DNA of 64,000 nucleotides from Loripinus fragilis (taxonomy: Eukaryota; Mollusca; Bivalvia; Lucinida; Lucinidae): contig OZ026527.1 of assembly GCA_964019695.1 (NCBI GenBank), positions 78,658,831 through 78,722,830 of the forward strand. Direction: 5' to 3'. Below, in pieces: positions 44,755 to 56,192 of the stretch. How positions within the stretch are numbered: position 1 is the stretch's first letter; each line of letters starts with the position of its first letter. The translations under genes and the position numbers were made by a program. Under the pieces are notes generated by a model. The model was not told the DNA's origin. It made no database searches and saw nothing but the letters and a program-made list of their open reading frames with translations.

Positions 44755-44823
44755 ACATATGTTGTGGGCACTCAAAAGTACCATCTCAATGAGATGGTTC
44801 TTTTGAGCACCAAAAACATAGGT
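44755..44823. mobile_element. Hairpin MITE, copy 4
   Basis: ACATATGTTGTGGGCACTC, core AAAAGTACCATCTCA then ATGAGATGGTTCTTTT, then GAGCACCAAAAACATAGG. One mismatch in the stem (GTACC against GGTTC). It lies 78 bp after the PRPF8-like exon. Confidence 0.8.
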
Positions 44824-44956
44824 TAAAACTGACGGGTAGGAAAGATTTAAAATTATACACTTAACAATTTTGTAAATCTAAATCTTTGGATATGCATTGT
44901 GAATATATTGCATTTTCACAGAGTAGCAATTAAATTTCTTAACTCTTTGCCTGCAC

Positions 44957-45285
44957 CGGGCCGCGTAGCACAGTCGGTAACGTGTCTGGCAACAGACTGC
45001 TAGTCTGACTGCAGATCCAGGGGTTGCGAGTTCGATCCCGGTCCGGTCCCATACTTTCATGGAGATTGATCATGAAATAATTTTTATGGTCATTCTCCTC
45101 CCTTCCGCTGAATCATTCAAGACGGGTTGTTGTCAGTTACAAGCGAAAGTGTGTGCACGAAGTACTGGTTAACTGCTTGTTCAAGCTTGCCCAGGAAAAA
45201 GTGTGGTTAGGTGAACTGACCGTCCCGCCATGACTATAGCTGTTGACTTGGGACGTAAAGCAACAAAACAAACAAACAAACAAAC
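44957..45285 (+). mobile_element. SINE family T, best copy
   Basis: The tRNA-like head reads GGGCCGCGTAGCACAGTCGG, then TAACGTGTCTGGC, a CTGACTGCAGATCCAGGGG stretch and B box GCGAGTTCGATCCCGG. The body CCCATACTTTCATGGAG, GACGGGTTGTTGTCAG, GAAGTACTGGTTAACTGC, CAGGAAAAAGTGTGGTTAGG and GGGACGTAAAGCAAC follows, with a CAAACAAACAAAC tail. Both Pol III boxes are intact, so it is a candidate for a young copy. Confidence 0.88.
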
Positions 45286-45479
45286 TCTTTGCCTGCTAAT
45301 TGTCTTCATGAATTCTTTACTTTTTTTTGCGGTATTTTGCCTTGGCAAAGTTTGTTTATATAACAAATACAATTGCAATTACCCTGTAATATTAGTGTTT
45401 TGCATATTAACGCCAAACATAGGACACCAAACTTAGTGTTATAAAGGGACTTCACTAGATAGTGAAGCTCAGTTGTTTA

Positions 45480-45825
45480 ACTTGAAAGTAAGAATCGATA
45501 GCTGGGTTGGTAGAGCGTCCGCTTTCAGAGCGGGAGGTCGTGGGCTCGAATCCCACGCCTGCACCATACCAAGGTGTAAAAAATGGTACTAGCAGCTCCC
45601 TTGTGGACGCTCGCATAAAAAGGGGTTGTGCTAGGAAGATAGAGTAAGGCAGGTAAGTATCTGGTGTAGGTATTATGACCTCACCGGCGTCACTGCATTG
45701 TGGTCCTTGAGCAAGACACATTTATCCTAGCTTAGTACTGGTCCAACCCAGGAAGACAGCTCCCTGTTTAACTGAAAGATTGTTGATGGGACTTAAAGAA
45801 TCAAAGCAAACAAAACAAACAAAAA
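45480..45825 (+). mobile_element. Chimeric SINE: distinct tRNA head on a family-A tail
   Basis: The head has A box-like TAGCTGGGTTGGTAGAGCG, a stem CCGC-TTTCAGA-GCGG and a perfect T arm GTGGG-CTCGAAT-CCCAC. No acceptor stem forms, so this is not a functional tRNA gene. After about 100 bp of unique sequence (GTACTAGCAGCTCCCTTGTG, GGGGTTGTGCTAGGAAG) it changes into CCTCACCGGCGTCACTGC, GTCCTTGAGCAAGACACA and AACTGAAAGATTGTTGATGG of family A, ending in CAAACAAAACAAAC. Confidence 0.8.
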
Positions 45826-45860
45826 ATAGCTTGTGAGCTAATGTTGTCTGTTACATTATA

Positions 45861-46275
45861 ACAGGGTATACACAGGCTTGAAAAGTACTTGAATATACAG
45901 GACTGTCTTGAAAATTCCTTGAAAATAAAATTGCCTTGAAAGTACTTGAAAAACACTCAGAGGCCTTGAAAAGTCCTTGAATTTTACCATTTACAGGAGG
46001 ATTCAACAGTGTTTTTGGAGATCTAAATCAGTATAAAATTGTGGTGCCTTTATTTGGTGCAGCATTTGCTGCACCAAATAAAGGCACCACAACTTTATGC
46101 TAATTTTCTTAAACTAATATTTTTAGTAATGGACTCTAGCATTTCTGCAGTAGAATTTTAACGTGTAAATCAGTATTTTTCTATATTTTCAGTCCTTGAA
46201 AACAGTAGGAAAGTCTTTTAGAAGTGCTTGAAAAGTCCTTGAATTTTACACAATCTTGCCTGTATGAACCCTGTA
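45861..46275. mobile_element. hAT-like TIR element of CTTGAAAAGTCCTTGAA repeats, with 54-bp palindrome
   Basis: The left end ACAGGGTATACACAGGC and right end GCCTGTATGAACCCTGTA are inverted. Near each end the phrase CTTGAAAAGTCCTTGAATTTTA recurs in shifted copies. In the middle, 46039-46092, TTGTGGTGCCTTTATTTGG, TGCAGCA and its exact inverse make a perfect palindrome with a two-base centre. A CAGGGT end fits hAT, but no exact 8-bp target duplication is visible. No coding capacity. Confidence 0.6.
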
Positions 46276-46361
46276 TAAGCAACGTTAAATAAGGTTTCTT
46301 TATCTTATATTTATCTTAAGCCTCTTGATATGAGGGCTTACTTGAAAATTTATTTTATTAA

Positions 46362-46428
46362 TATATGTTGTGGGTACTCTAAAGAACCATCTCATTGAGA
46401 TGGTTCTTTGAGTACACACAACATATGT
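46362..46428. mobile_element. Hairpin MITE, copy 5
   Basis: ATATGTTGTGGGTACTC, AAAGAACCATCTCATTGAGA, TGGTTCTTTGAG, TACACACAACATATG: the most symmetrical copy of the family, with nearly the entire 67 bp self-complementary. Confidence 0.8.
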
Positions 46429-46734
46429 TTAATTTGATTGATAAGGAAATAATTACAATCAATTTTACACTAAAATTCTTTGCTTAACCAGACCTATGTT
46501 GATAGGAAAATCAGGCTTTTAAGCGGGCCCTACTTTTCCTACATTTTCCCTACTTTTTAGCTCCCTCCGTCCGTGTGTGCGTCCGTGCATCCGTGTGTCC
46601 ACACTTTCAAACATGAATATCTCTGAGACCAGCTGACGGATCGTATTGACTGCATAAGGTTTTGGGCCTGATCGGATCAGAACTCTGGTTTCCATGGCAA
46701 CAGATAGCTCTCATCGGGTTATGATGGAGAAAAC

Positions 46735-47260
46735 CTTGTGACCACTCTAGCTCCTTCATTCTTCTTTATTCTTGCAGGTAACAAGGACAACCATAAAATC
46801 TCGGATGGGTTCGAAATTTGGCAAGATACGACCAGGGACTTATGAGTTAGCTGCCCTTGAGCGTCTAGAAAAATCCCCATTGACTTATAATGGGAGAAAT
46901 GTTGTGACCACTCTAGTACCTTCATTTTTGGATGGATCTTCTTCATTCTTGCAGATAACAAGACCAACCATATAAGCTCAGACGAGTTTGAAGTTCGGCA
47001 AGATTCTATCACTGACTTCGGAGTTAGCTGCTCTTGAGCGTCCGAAAAATTAATGAATAATGTTGTGACCACTCTAGCACCTTCATTTTTGATTGGATCT
47101 TCTTCATTCTTGCAGGCAACAAGTAAACCCAAAATTTCTCGGGTGGGTTCGAAATGCAGCGGGATCCCACAAGGGACTTATGAGTTACCTGCCCTTGAGC
47201 TTTTGGAAAAATCCCCATAGACTTATAATGGGAGATATATTGTGACCACACTATTGTGAA
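46735..47260. repeat. Tandem array of 161-177-bp units, block 1
   Basis: TTGTGACCACTCTAG marks units at about 46741, 46907, 47068 and 47245. Units carry CTTCATTCTTGCAGGTAAC, AAGGACAACCATAAAA, GTTTGAAATTCGGCAAGAT-like and TTATGAGTTAGCTGCCCTTG. They alternate between two forms: one has AAATCCCCATAGACTTATAA, the other AAAAATTAATGAATAATG. The array is preceded by a CCGTCCGTGTGTGCGTCCG block at 46565-46600, similar to the tails of other dispersed repeats here. Peptides read across it are repeat artefacts. Confidence 0.82.
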
Positions 47261-47762
47261 ATCAGAAATTCAGTGGACATCGTTTTTCTTTTTTAAAATG
47301 TCTTTAATGATATCAATTTGGACTGAAATTTTGCACATGCATATAATATATCACCGCCTAATATACAATTGCATGTTTGGACGTTTAAGATTGGAAAATT
47401 AGTCTGGAATATCTTGCAAAATAAAATAACTTAGTCGTTTTCGATTTTGAAAACTCCTCATTTTCCCTCAATGTATTTCATATGGGTGGCGCGTGGTTTA
47501 TACAGTTCAGTGATTACCATGTTTACTATCGTATATCAGGTTGTATGATAAAGAAACGGTCACCAGCAGGTTAACGTTTTGTTTGTCTACATACTCACTG
47601 CAAATGCTTTGAAGAGACTGCGCAAATAACAATTCTGGTCGAGTTATATCATATTTCACGGAAATCAAATTTTGCATCTTGCTTTCTAAGCGCTCATGGT
47701 AAAATGACATAAAGCAATTGGACTGCGACTGAGAAAAACTGTCTTCGGTGATTTGTAACAAC

Positions 47763-48218
47763 AAAGGCGCAGGTCAGTCTGCGCATACGCGCAGTCTCAT
47801 CCGCAACTTTGTTATCTGTTTTTTGGAAGAGTCACATCTAGACTGGCTACGAGCGAAGCTTTAATTTTCTAGCTAGCCTGTAAAGCCGAGGAGACTGGTT
47901 TGAGACTCGCTTTGTCGGAAACCCAGAAGACAGGTTTTCTCGCGTCATGGCCTCGTATCTCGACAGCTCTAGGACAAATATTACCAGGGCAACAGATAAT
48001 AATATTCAAAAACAAAAAAAAAATGAGGAGGCTATTCATCAGATACGGGCCTCGTCGCGAGAAAACCTGTGGTCGTGGTCTCAGACAAAGTGAGACTCAA
48101 ACCAGTCTCCACAGCTACAAAGACTAGCTAGAAAATCGAAATTTCGCTTGTAGCAAGCTTAGATATGGTGCTTTCCCGAAAACGAATAACAAAGGCGCTG
48201 ATCAGACTGCGCGGAACC
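47763..48218. mobile_element. Foldback element with about 190-bp arms
   Basis: The left arm (from GCGCAGTCTCATCCGCAACT, through CTAGACTGGCTACGAGCG, TTTTCTAGCTAGCCTGTAAA and GGAGACTGGTTTGAGACTCG) is matched inverted by the right arm (CGAGAAAACCTGTGG, GTGAGACTCAAACCAGTCTCC, GACTAGCTAGAAAATCG, AACAAAGGCGCTGATCAGAC). About 60 bp of loop remain around 47975-48040. The outermost phrase CAAAGGCGC...GCGC recurs at 9807-9859. No coding capacity. Confidence 0.8.
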
Positions 48219-48464
48219 TCCGAAGACAGGTTTCTCGCGCCGAGGGCCATATGTACAATATCATTTGGGTGTGCTCTACATCGGCTGATACACAAATCCT
48301 TCGTAACTACAGCCCACAGAGCGGGGGAACGGTTTGGACTTTGATTTTCTGGTTGCAGGTCCCTGGCATGACCCTGTACCATCAGCTCATTTGCCCTGCT
48401 GGGGCATGGTTACAAATGGCTGGTGTGCATAATTTATTACGCCTTTATGCACTAGTCATTTGTG

Positions 48465-48495
<31 letters not shown>

Positions 48496-49640
48496 AGCCC
48501 AGGGGAATGTCATGGACAACATTTTGTGTCTGCAGTTTCCCATAGTACTTAACCACCACACTGTGAGGACAGCTAGACAGTCTGTTATTTTCTGCATTGC
48601 CATGGTTGCCTATGTCTATCAAACCCCTTCATTTTTTCCGCATTAAGGAGACAATGTAAAAGTAAAATCACAGCACATTTGCCAGGCTATTCCCGCCCTG
48701 CTCATGGGCTTGGGTGAAGCAGTGGTTACAAATGACTGGTGCATAATTTATAGCCTATGTTGCACTTCACATGAGAATTTAGTTCTCAGCCACCTCCAAA
48801 AAGTCTAATGACCCCAAACACAAAATATGACATCCGCTGATATATCTTCCAACCTATTTCCAAGTACATTCCCACCCTATCACTACAGGTAGTTTCTCTT
48901 TCTAACCTCAACTGTTAAAGGGCTGAACGAGCATTATTTTTATTGGATGAGTCTATTTTCACTTGGGTGACGCCTTCCGGGTGAGCCCTGTGATCATTTT
49001 TTCTTATCAATTACAGTTACCCGGAATTATGATGCATATTTTGCATTGCCTGGTGTCAACAAATCAGTATTTGGAATAAACAGATGGAAAAGTCAATTAA
49101 TTCAATAAAACAAGTTGGTAAATTGTTTACAATCTGATGATCAGAGGGATAAAACTTTCAAGGAGCAGGGAACACAGAAAATCAAGATTTTGAATTGAGG
49201 AACAAGTTCCCAACAACGGATTCATTTCACAGGAACAAGTGGATGGGTACCCACTGGGAAGGCATCAATATTTTCTTGTATGCCAAGATTCTGTTAGCCA
49301 AAACTGTGGCCATAATTTGCACTTGGTGGAACTATTTTGATATGATAAGAAACCCTTCTTCTAACAAGTTACTTCGTCTTACAAAACCGTATAATTATTC
49401 ATCGAAAGTCAACTAAAGGCAGCGATCCGTACAAAGGTGCGTTTAGGGTAAATTAAAATATGCAGATGCTCAAATGAGGACTAATTCCATCATATCACAG
49501 CCCATTTGGCAATACCTTTTGGAACGAAAAAAATATCACAAATTAGGCGGTGTATAGATGTATTAAATTCTGATGTTTATTGTGCGATTAGTCTGCACAT
49601 ATAAAAATAAACGCAAAAAAGCGTTGTTCACTAAATTCCT
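48219..49640. other. No gene seen; 24-base C run
   Basis: A C24 run at 48472-48495. Related phrases GGCATGGTTACAAATGGCTGG and GCAGTGGTTACAAATGACTGG at about 48402 and 48718 indicate an internal duplication about 320 bp apart. No exon is supported. Confidence 0.45.
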
Positions 49641-50790
49641 GTACGCACTATAGTGCTTTCAATTTTGAATGGATCTTCCTCATTCTTGCATACAATAAGG
49701 ACAACTATAAAAGCTTGGATGAGTTTGAATTTCGGTAAGATTCCATCACTGACTTTGGAGTTAGCTGCCCTTGAGCATCAGAAAAATTAATGAATAATGT
49801 TGTGAACACTCTAGCTCCTTCATTTTTTATTGGATCTTCTTCATTCTTGCAGGCAACAAGTAAATCCATGATATCTCGGATGTGTTTGAAATTGAGCAGG
49901 ATCGACCAGGGACTTATGAGTTACCTGTCCTTAAGCGTTTGGAAAATCCCCATAGACTTATACTGGGAGAAATGTTGTGACCACTCTAGTTCTTTCAATT
50001 TTGAATGGATCTTCCTCATTCTTGTATACAATAAGAACAACTATTAAAGCTTGGATGAGTTTGAATTTCGTCAAGATCCCATCACACATTTTGGAGTTAG
50101 CTCCCCTTGAGCATCTTAAAAATTAATGAATAATGTTGTGACCACTCTAGCTCATTCATTTTTGATTGGATCTTCTTCATTCTTGCAGGTAACAAGGACA
50201 ACCATAAAAGCTTGGATGAGTTGAATTTAAAGTAGAACGATTTTTAGACTGTGGAGATAACTTCCCTTGAGCATCATAAAAAATCTGCATAGACTTACAA
50301 TGGGAGATCTGTTGTACAATGGGAGATCTGTTGTGACCACTCTAGCACCTTCATTTTTGAATGAATCTTCCTTATTTGTAGGTAACAAGGACTTCCATAA
50401 AAGTTTGATTTTCCGTCACACCCATCCACCAGTTACAGAGTTAGCTGCCCTTGAGCATCTAAAATATAACTATACAATGTTGTGACCTCTATAGCACCTT
50501 CATTTTTCATTTGATTTTCTTCATCCCTGTAGGTTACCAGGACATACATTAAAGTATGGATGAGTTTGAATTTCGGTCAGATCCCATAACTGACTAGGGA
50601 GTTAGCTGCCCTTGAGTATCTGAAAACTACACTTTCACCAGGTTTCCAATGCAATTTTTATTCAGACCTTTTTAATACTTGTAGATAACTAGAAGCGGCA
50701 TAATATCTTATGTTTTTGAATTAATTCCTGGTCACTGTTTCACGTTCAGAGTTATCTGCCTTTGAGCATCGTAAATTATGGTGTCTCCAA
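49640..50790. repeat. Tandem array of 150-195-bp units, block 2
   Basis: The same repeat as 46735-47260. Markers fall at about 49805, 49980, 50141, 50335 and 50485, with diverged units at 49640 and 50640. One unit contains a 20-bp internal duplication (GGGAGATCTGTTGTACAAT) at 50311-50340. The two blocks are separated by 2.4 kb containing the 47763-48218 foldback element. Confidence 0.82.
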
Positions 50791-52279
50791 ACATTATGCT
50801 GGCTCCATGGTGAGCGATCGTTGCCCATTGGGCTACTTGTTTTAAACATTCCATATATTTCGTGCATGAGCTGATTTGCATGTGATTGGACTTACTTTTT
50901 TTTTCACCTCATGAATTTATATATTTTGGGGATCTCAGATGCAGTGAATGGGTACTTCATGAGTACACATCCTCCTATTTTATTTCATTCTTCTTTTAGT
51001 CATTTTTTATCCTGGACATTCTTTCAAATACACTCCCCTGTCATTTGAATGACGACAGCATGCAACCAACCCCTCCCCATTTTGATTGGCTGAAGACAGC
51101 ATACAAAATACTTTATTTGGATATTCATTTGACAGTTTATATATCCCCTTTGTGTTCAGGTTGGGTTTCATGCACATGTGAAGTAAGTAGTGTTGAGCGG
51201 GATGGTTGGGTGGTTTATCATTTTCGGTTATGTAGCACATTTGGTAACATGTCTGGTTACAGAGGCATGTCTGACTGCAGATCCAGGGGTCGCGAGTTCT
51301 ATTCCGGCCCGGTCACAAACAAATCAGAATCATCTTTTTTTTGCCCAATCTAATAATAGCGGCATTAGCCTCCATTCAGAATGAATAATGAATGTAATAA
51401 TATTAGTGGGCTATGAAATCAAAATTTAAGAAATAAAAACAAATACATTTTCTTGCGATAATATATGCTATGATAAGAACAGCTTAGTAAAGAAAAGCAA
51501 CAAACACTTCGAGTCATGGTAAGCATACACTATGGTGCAAGTTTTTAGTGCAAATGATATTTATCCATAGGAGCAGTATGTGCCCGTCAAATTACAGCAG
51601 GTTCAACGTAATTATCGATTAGGTAATCATTTTGGCATACGCGTATCCAGCCTGACCCCCGTAGTAAACTGCTGAAACAGGGTCAATAAAAGCAAAGTTT
51701 GAATCAACCATCGGTTTATTGTTGTAAAAAGTCTTGGCATAGATTGCGGATCAAGGAAATGATCAAATGGCGACGTTTCTGTAGGATTCTGAAACGGCCT
51801 AAAGTCATTAACGTCAACTCTGAATACTGCGTAAAACAAGTAAACTTTCTTTTCTGCTTGAGATTTATTCATTACAAGGAAGTTTTGTTCAAGAATTATG
51901 ACTTGAGATCTTCAGACGTCAAAAAAACTCAATTCTGATGTCAAAATTCGCTATCCTACGTTTTAATGGTTTCCATGATGTTTATGTGTTTTTCTGATGA
52001 TAAAATGATCCAGTGACAAAGTTAAGGTTACAGTTAACAAGTTTGGTGTTCACTCTCGGCATGTAATCTTGCATTAACGTCTCATTTTACATTTTCATAT
52101 GTTTTCATCTTGTAGCATAAAATATAGCGTTAAAATGACGCTTTGGTATTTCATCACATGCTATAAATACTCAATAAGAAATTTTCAAAAGAGATTTCAC
52201 CAAACCGTCATATAAACTAAATTATATTTTTGTCTGTTGCGTTTCTTTATGTCTTAAGTCCCGGTTCAGATAAAAATCA
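50791..52279. other. Mostly unremarkable; SINE family T head at 51219-51317
   Basis: At 51219-51317 (plus strand) TTATGTAGCACATTTGGTAA, GTCTGACTGCAGATCCAGGG and GTCGCGAGTTCTATTCCGGC make a family-T SINE head that stops abruptly at GGTCACAAAC. The rest is AT-rich with no exon I can support. Confidence 0.6.
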
Positions 52280-53520
52280 TGCAGGTGACTCCACACGATG
52301 GTCAACAAATTTGGCTGATTTTGATATCATAGGAAGGTTATGATGGAAGAACAAGAAAAAATATTTATATTTTGTATTATCATCATTTTGGTAACCATAG
52401 CAACGAAAACTAATATTTAAGCCAAAATGGTAGAATGAATCAACTAAAATTTCCCAAATTCAGTCAAATATTACACACAACTGCCTTCCATTATAAAGAA
52501 AAAAACATAAATAATACAAACAAACAACACCACTTTAACATTTTAAGCCAATACATCAATTGAGTAATTGCCTATGTTGTTGCTATGGCAACAAACAGTA
52601 TACCACTGAAGAGTAAAATTCAAAAATTGCATTTTTAGGTGTTTTGGGGCCAATTTATGGCAACTTTTGTAGGCTGATATAGATATGTCTTATCATTATA
52701 CATAAAGAGCAACTCTTGTTATAAAATGCTTTGCAAAATCATATGCCTAGTTGCCATGGCAACAAATAACACACTACCAAAGACATTTTGCCTAATTTTG
52801 CTATTTTAGCCATTTTGAGATCAATTTTTGGCATTTTTTGTAACTTGGTACAGTTAGTTCATAACATCATACTTATAGTTTCACTCTTGTATTGCATGAT
52901 TCAAAAATAAAACACTTTGCAAAATCATATGCCTAGTTGCCATGGCAACAAATAACACACTATCGAAGAAATTTAGCCAAATCCTGCTAATTTAGCAATT
53001 TTAAGATCAATTTTTAGCAATTTTTGTACCTTGTTACAGTTAGTTCATAGCATCATACTTAGAGTGCAACTCTTGTATTACCTGATTCAAAAATAAAAAT
53101 ATTTGCAAAATCACATGACTAGTTGCCATGGCAACAAAGAATACACTCTTGAAGACATATAGCCTAATTAAGCTATTTTAGCTATTTTAAAATCTATTTT
53201 AAGCAATTTTTGTAAACTGGTACTGTTAGTCAATGGCATCATACTTATAGTTTAACTCTTGTTCTGCATGATTCAAAAATATAACACTTTGCAAAATCAT
53301 ATGCCTAGTTGCCATGGCAACATATAACACACAATCGCAGAAAATATAGCCAAATTTTGCTAATTTGGCAATATTTAGATCAATTTTTAGCTATTTTCCT
53401 ACCTAGTTACAGTTAGTTCATAGAATTATTCTTAGAGTGCAAGTCTTGTTTTACCTGATTCAAACATAAAAAATCTTTGCAAAATCACATGACTTGTTGC
53501 CATGGCAACAAACAGTACTC
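52280..53520. repeat. 186-bp satellite with an X-box in each monomer, block 1
   Basis: The palindrome GTTGCCATGGCAAC occurs at 52750-52763, 52936-52949, 53122-53135, 53308-53321 and 53496-53509. Variant forms lie at 52579 (GTTGCTATGGCAAC) and 52391 (GTAACCATAGCAAC). Spacing is 171, then 186, 186, 186 and 188 bp. Between palindromes each unit has AACAAATAACACACT, AAATTTTGCTAATTTAGC, TTACAGTTAGTTCATAGCAT, CATACTTAGAGTGCAACTC and GATTCAAAAATAAA, with AAAATCATATGCCTA just before the next palindrome. GTTGCCATGGCAAC is the textbook RFX-binding X-box. Confidence 0.92.
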
Positions 53521-53594
53521 TATTTAAGACATATAGCCTAACTTCGCTTTTTTTAGCTTTTTTTCAGCGGGAGCTGTCTATAATCGACTTTACT

Positions 53595-53737
53595 CTAAAT
53601 TATCCACCAATCAGAAACAATCATACATCTGCAAGTCTGCTATCTATGCTCATTGAAACGGACTATCTAAATTATCCACCAATCCGAAACAATCTTACAT
53701 CTGCAAGTCTGCTATCTATGATCATTGAAATAGACTA
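53595..53737. repeat. Tandem duplication of a 72-bp unit
   Basis: CTAAATTATCCACCAATCAG, AAACAATCATACATCTGC, AAGTCTGCTATCTATGCTC, ATTGAAACGGACTA is followed at once by a second copy with about five substitutions. A 147-codon plus-strand frame runs across it but has no recognisable domain. Confidence 0.8.
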
Positions 53738-54392
53738 TAATTTGTTAGGTATGAAAGCCGGGACCGTGCCGCGCTACCGCGCCGAAATCTGCTACGCCAG
53801 AAATATATTTTTCCTTTCCCGAAGCACTAAGAGGTGTAATTCCGTATTTTTTTTCGCTCTGTCATCTGCAAATAATATTATTAACAATTGCCAATACAAA
53901 AATACATTATTTTTTACCGAAATAATGATTTTAATGGCGATTTGACATGTGTCAGGGGTAGGAAAGCCCCTGCCGTGCCTTGCCACTTGCGTTAGTGGCA
54001 GTTTGCCATATTTTTTAACAGTTGATTACTGGAACATTTGTCCTGGCTGCATTTTCACTAGAATCCATGGCACGGATGATTCTTAGTGGGTGTTTTAGGC
54101 ATGCAATGGAATATATTAATAATAATAACGCATACACTCAATTGGCCCTTTTTCATGCGTTGTTACAGCTGGACAATTAACTGGTCAGTTAAACTTGTTT
54201 ACGGTCCGCTTGCATCATAATATAATCAAGGGACCATCATTAAAAGAATAATATTCTTGACTTTGATCAATAATTGAACCGAACAAGCTCATTAAAGAAT
54301 CTAATCTGATCAATTAGTGCCGAAAGAATTTGGAACAAGAAGTTTGTGAACTTCAATGAGCTCAACATTCATTTGTGTTACTCAGAATCTAG

Positions 54393-54395
54393 TAT

Positions 54396-54467
<72 letters not shown>
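54393..54467. repeat. (TTTA)n microsatellite
   Basis: About 19 perfect TTTA units inside the left arm of the foldback structure. Confidence 0.95.
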
Positions 54468-55384
54468 GCATAGCTAATGCGCCGATGCGTCGGCTGGTCT
54501 GCGCCTTTGTTTTTTTGCAAACACCCACAACATTAGCAACGGTTTTTCGTCATATGTTTCACAGTGTCGTTAGAGACGAGTCTGCGCATATGCACAGTCT
54601 CGCCATAGCCTCTACTGCTGGTTTATACAAGATGATAATCTTTATACATTAACCACGTCGCTCATCTAATGAAACTAGAATATGGTTATATTACAAGATA
54701 GGTAACGTTCGTTTATCATAAATTTGTTCACAGTGAAGGCTCAAACGAGCTTGCGCATACGCACAGTCTCGCCAGGGCCTTTACTGCTTGTTTACTGAAT
54801 GCGAGAGCATTTAATCAATGGAAATGACGCCTTTCCCGAAATTTAGAACAAAACTAAAACTTTGAAAACAAATTTATTTTCTGATTTGAGGGTGCGTCAT
54901 CCATAGTGCAGTGGGGTTCCCACAGCCTATAACATGCTTTGGGAAATATTACTGTGTTTATAGTCCATCCATGTATGATGTCATTGATGCCAGCAAACAA
55001 GACGATTACCTGCGCTAATACAGGATTTTTTTTATTATTTAACTGAACTCTATTTTTTCTGAGTCATATGTACCCTTCATGTCTTGTGATGTGATAGAAA
55101 CCATGTTATATTGTATACAAACAATATACTGTAAAGGCTCTAGCGAGACTGCGCATATGTGCAAGCTCGTCTGAGTCTTAACTGTGAACTGACTAATGAT
55201 GTACATGTACATGTATGACCATTGAACAGAACTGAGTTTTATTCGAAATCCTGTAGGCTATAGAGCTCGCAAGGAATACAATCTGTATCTTTCGGAGAAG
55301 GCGTACTTAATTTTCTAACTTGCATATCCACTACCTTCAGTAAACAAGCAGTAAAGGCTCTGGCGAGACTGTGCGTATGCGCAT

Positions 55385-55683
55385 GGGCGGATTCAGAGGG
55401 GGGACATGGGGTCTGGACCCAGACTGTGTGTATGCGCATGGGCGGATTCAGAGGAGGGACATGGGACCTGGACCCCCCCCCCCCCCCTGAAAAATCACAA
55501 AACTATAGGGTTTTCTAGCAATACTGGTATGGATCTCCAGAAAAAATCACAAGGTTACCAAGCCAACATTAAATAATGGGCCATCATTGGTACGACAGTC
55601 TCTCCCTTCATAAATTAAGAATAAAAAAACAAAAAAAAAACGTTGCCAAAGTCGGACCCCCGCTAGCAAAACTTTCTGGATCC
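55385..55683. mobile_element. Poly-G/GGATCC repeat element
   Basis: Starts GGCGGATTCAGAGGGGGGAC, followed by a partial duplication of its own start at 55440, then a C16 run, CTATAGGGTTTTCTAGCAAT, GGGCCATCATTGGTACGAC and the end ACTTTCTGGATCCGCGC. It lies inside the 2.1-kb foldback. Confidence 0.7.
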
Positions 55684-55900
55684 GCGCAAAATGTGCAAAC
55701 TCGTCTGAGCCTTCACTGAGATCTGACTTATGATGTACATGCATGATCATTGAACAGAACTGAGTTTTATTCGAACTCCTGTAGGCTATATAGCTCGCGA
55801 GGATACAATCTACATCTTTCGAGGAAGGTGTGCTTAATTTTCTAACTCTTCAATAAACAAGCAGTAAAGGCTCTGGCGAAACTGTGCATATTCGCATGGG

Positions 55901-56192
55901 TGGATCCAGAGGGGGGAAAGGGGGTTCGGACCCCCCCCCCCCTGAAAAATCACAACACTATAGGGTTATAGCAATACTGGCCCGGATCCCCTGTAAATTC
56001 ACAAGGTTACAAAGCCAGCATTCAATGTTGGGCCATCAACGGTACGACAGTGAAACTCCATTTTAATGGCGTTTGCTGGCGGGCCGATGTTGGTCCGCTT
56101 ATGGTGGTATTTGGATCGTCTCTCCCCTCGTCAACTAAGAAAAAAACGTTGTCAAAGTCGGACCCCCTCTGGCAAAACTTTCTGGATTCGTG
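55901..56192. mobile_element. Poly-G/GGATCC repeat element with internal hairpin
   Basis: GGTGGATCCAGAGGGGGGAA, a C-rich run, CAGCATTCAATGTTGGGC, a hairpin of GGGCCATCAACGG with GGCGGGCCGATGTTGG, and the end AACTTTCTGGATTCG. It also lies inside the foldback. Confidence 0.7.

Noticed and set aside
45486..45556. Possible functional tRNA gene with a strong T arm and anticodon-like stem
   Set aside because: No acceptor stem forms, the apparent anticodon TCA does not fit the arm structure of a selenocysteine tRNA, and the sequence runs on into a SINE tail.
54356..54652. 98-codon frame with repeated LFIY, resembling a membrane protein
   Set aside because: It is the (TTTA)n microsatellite translated.
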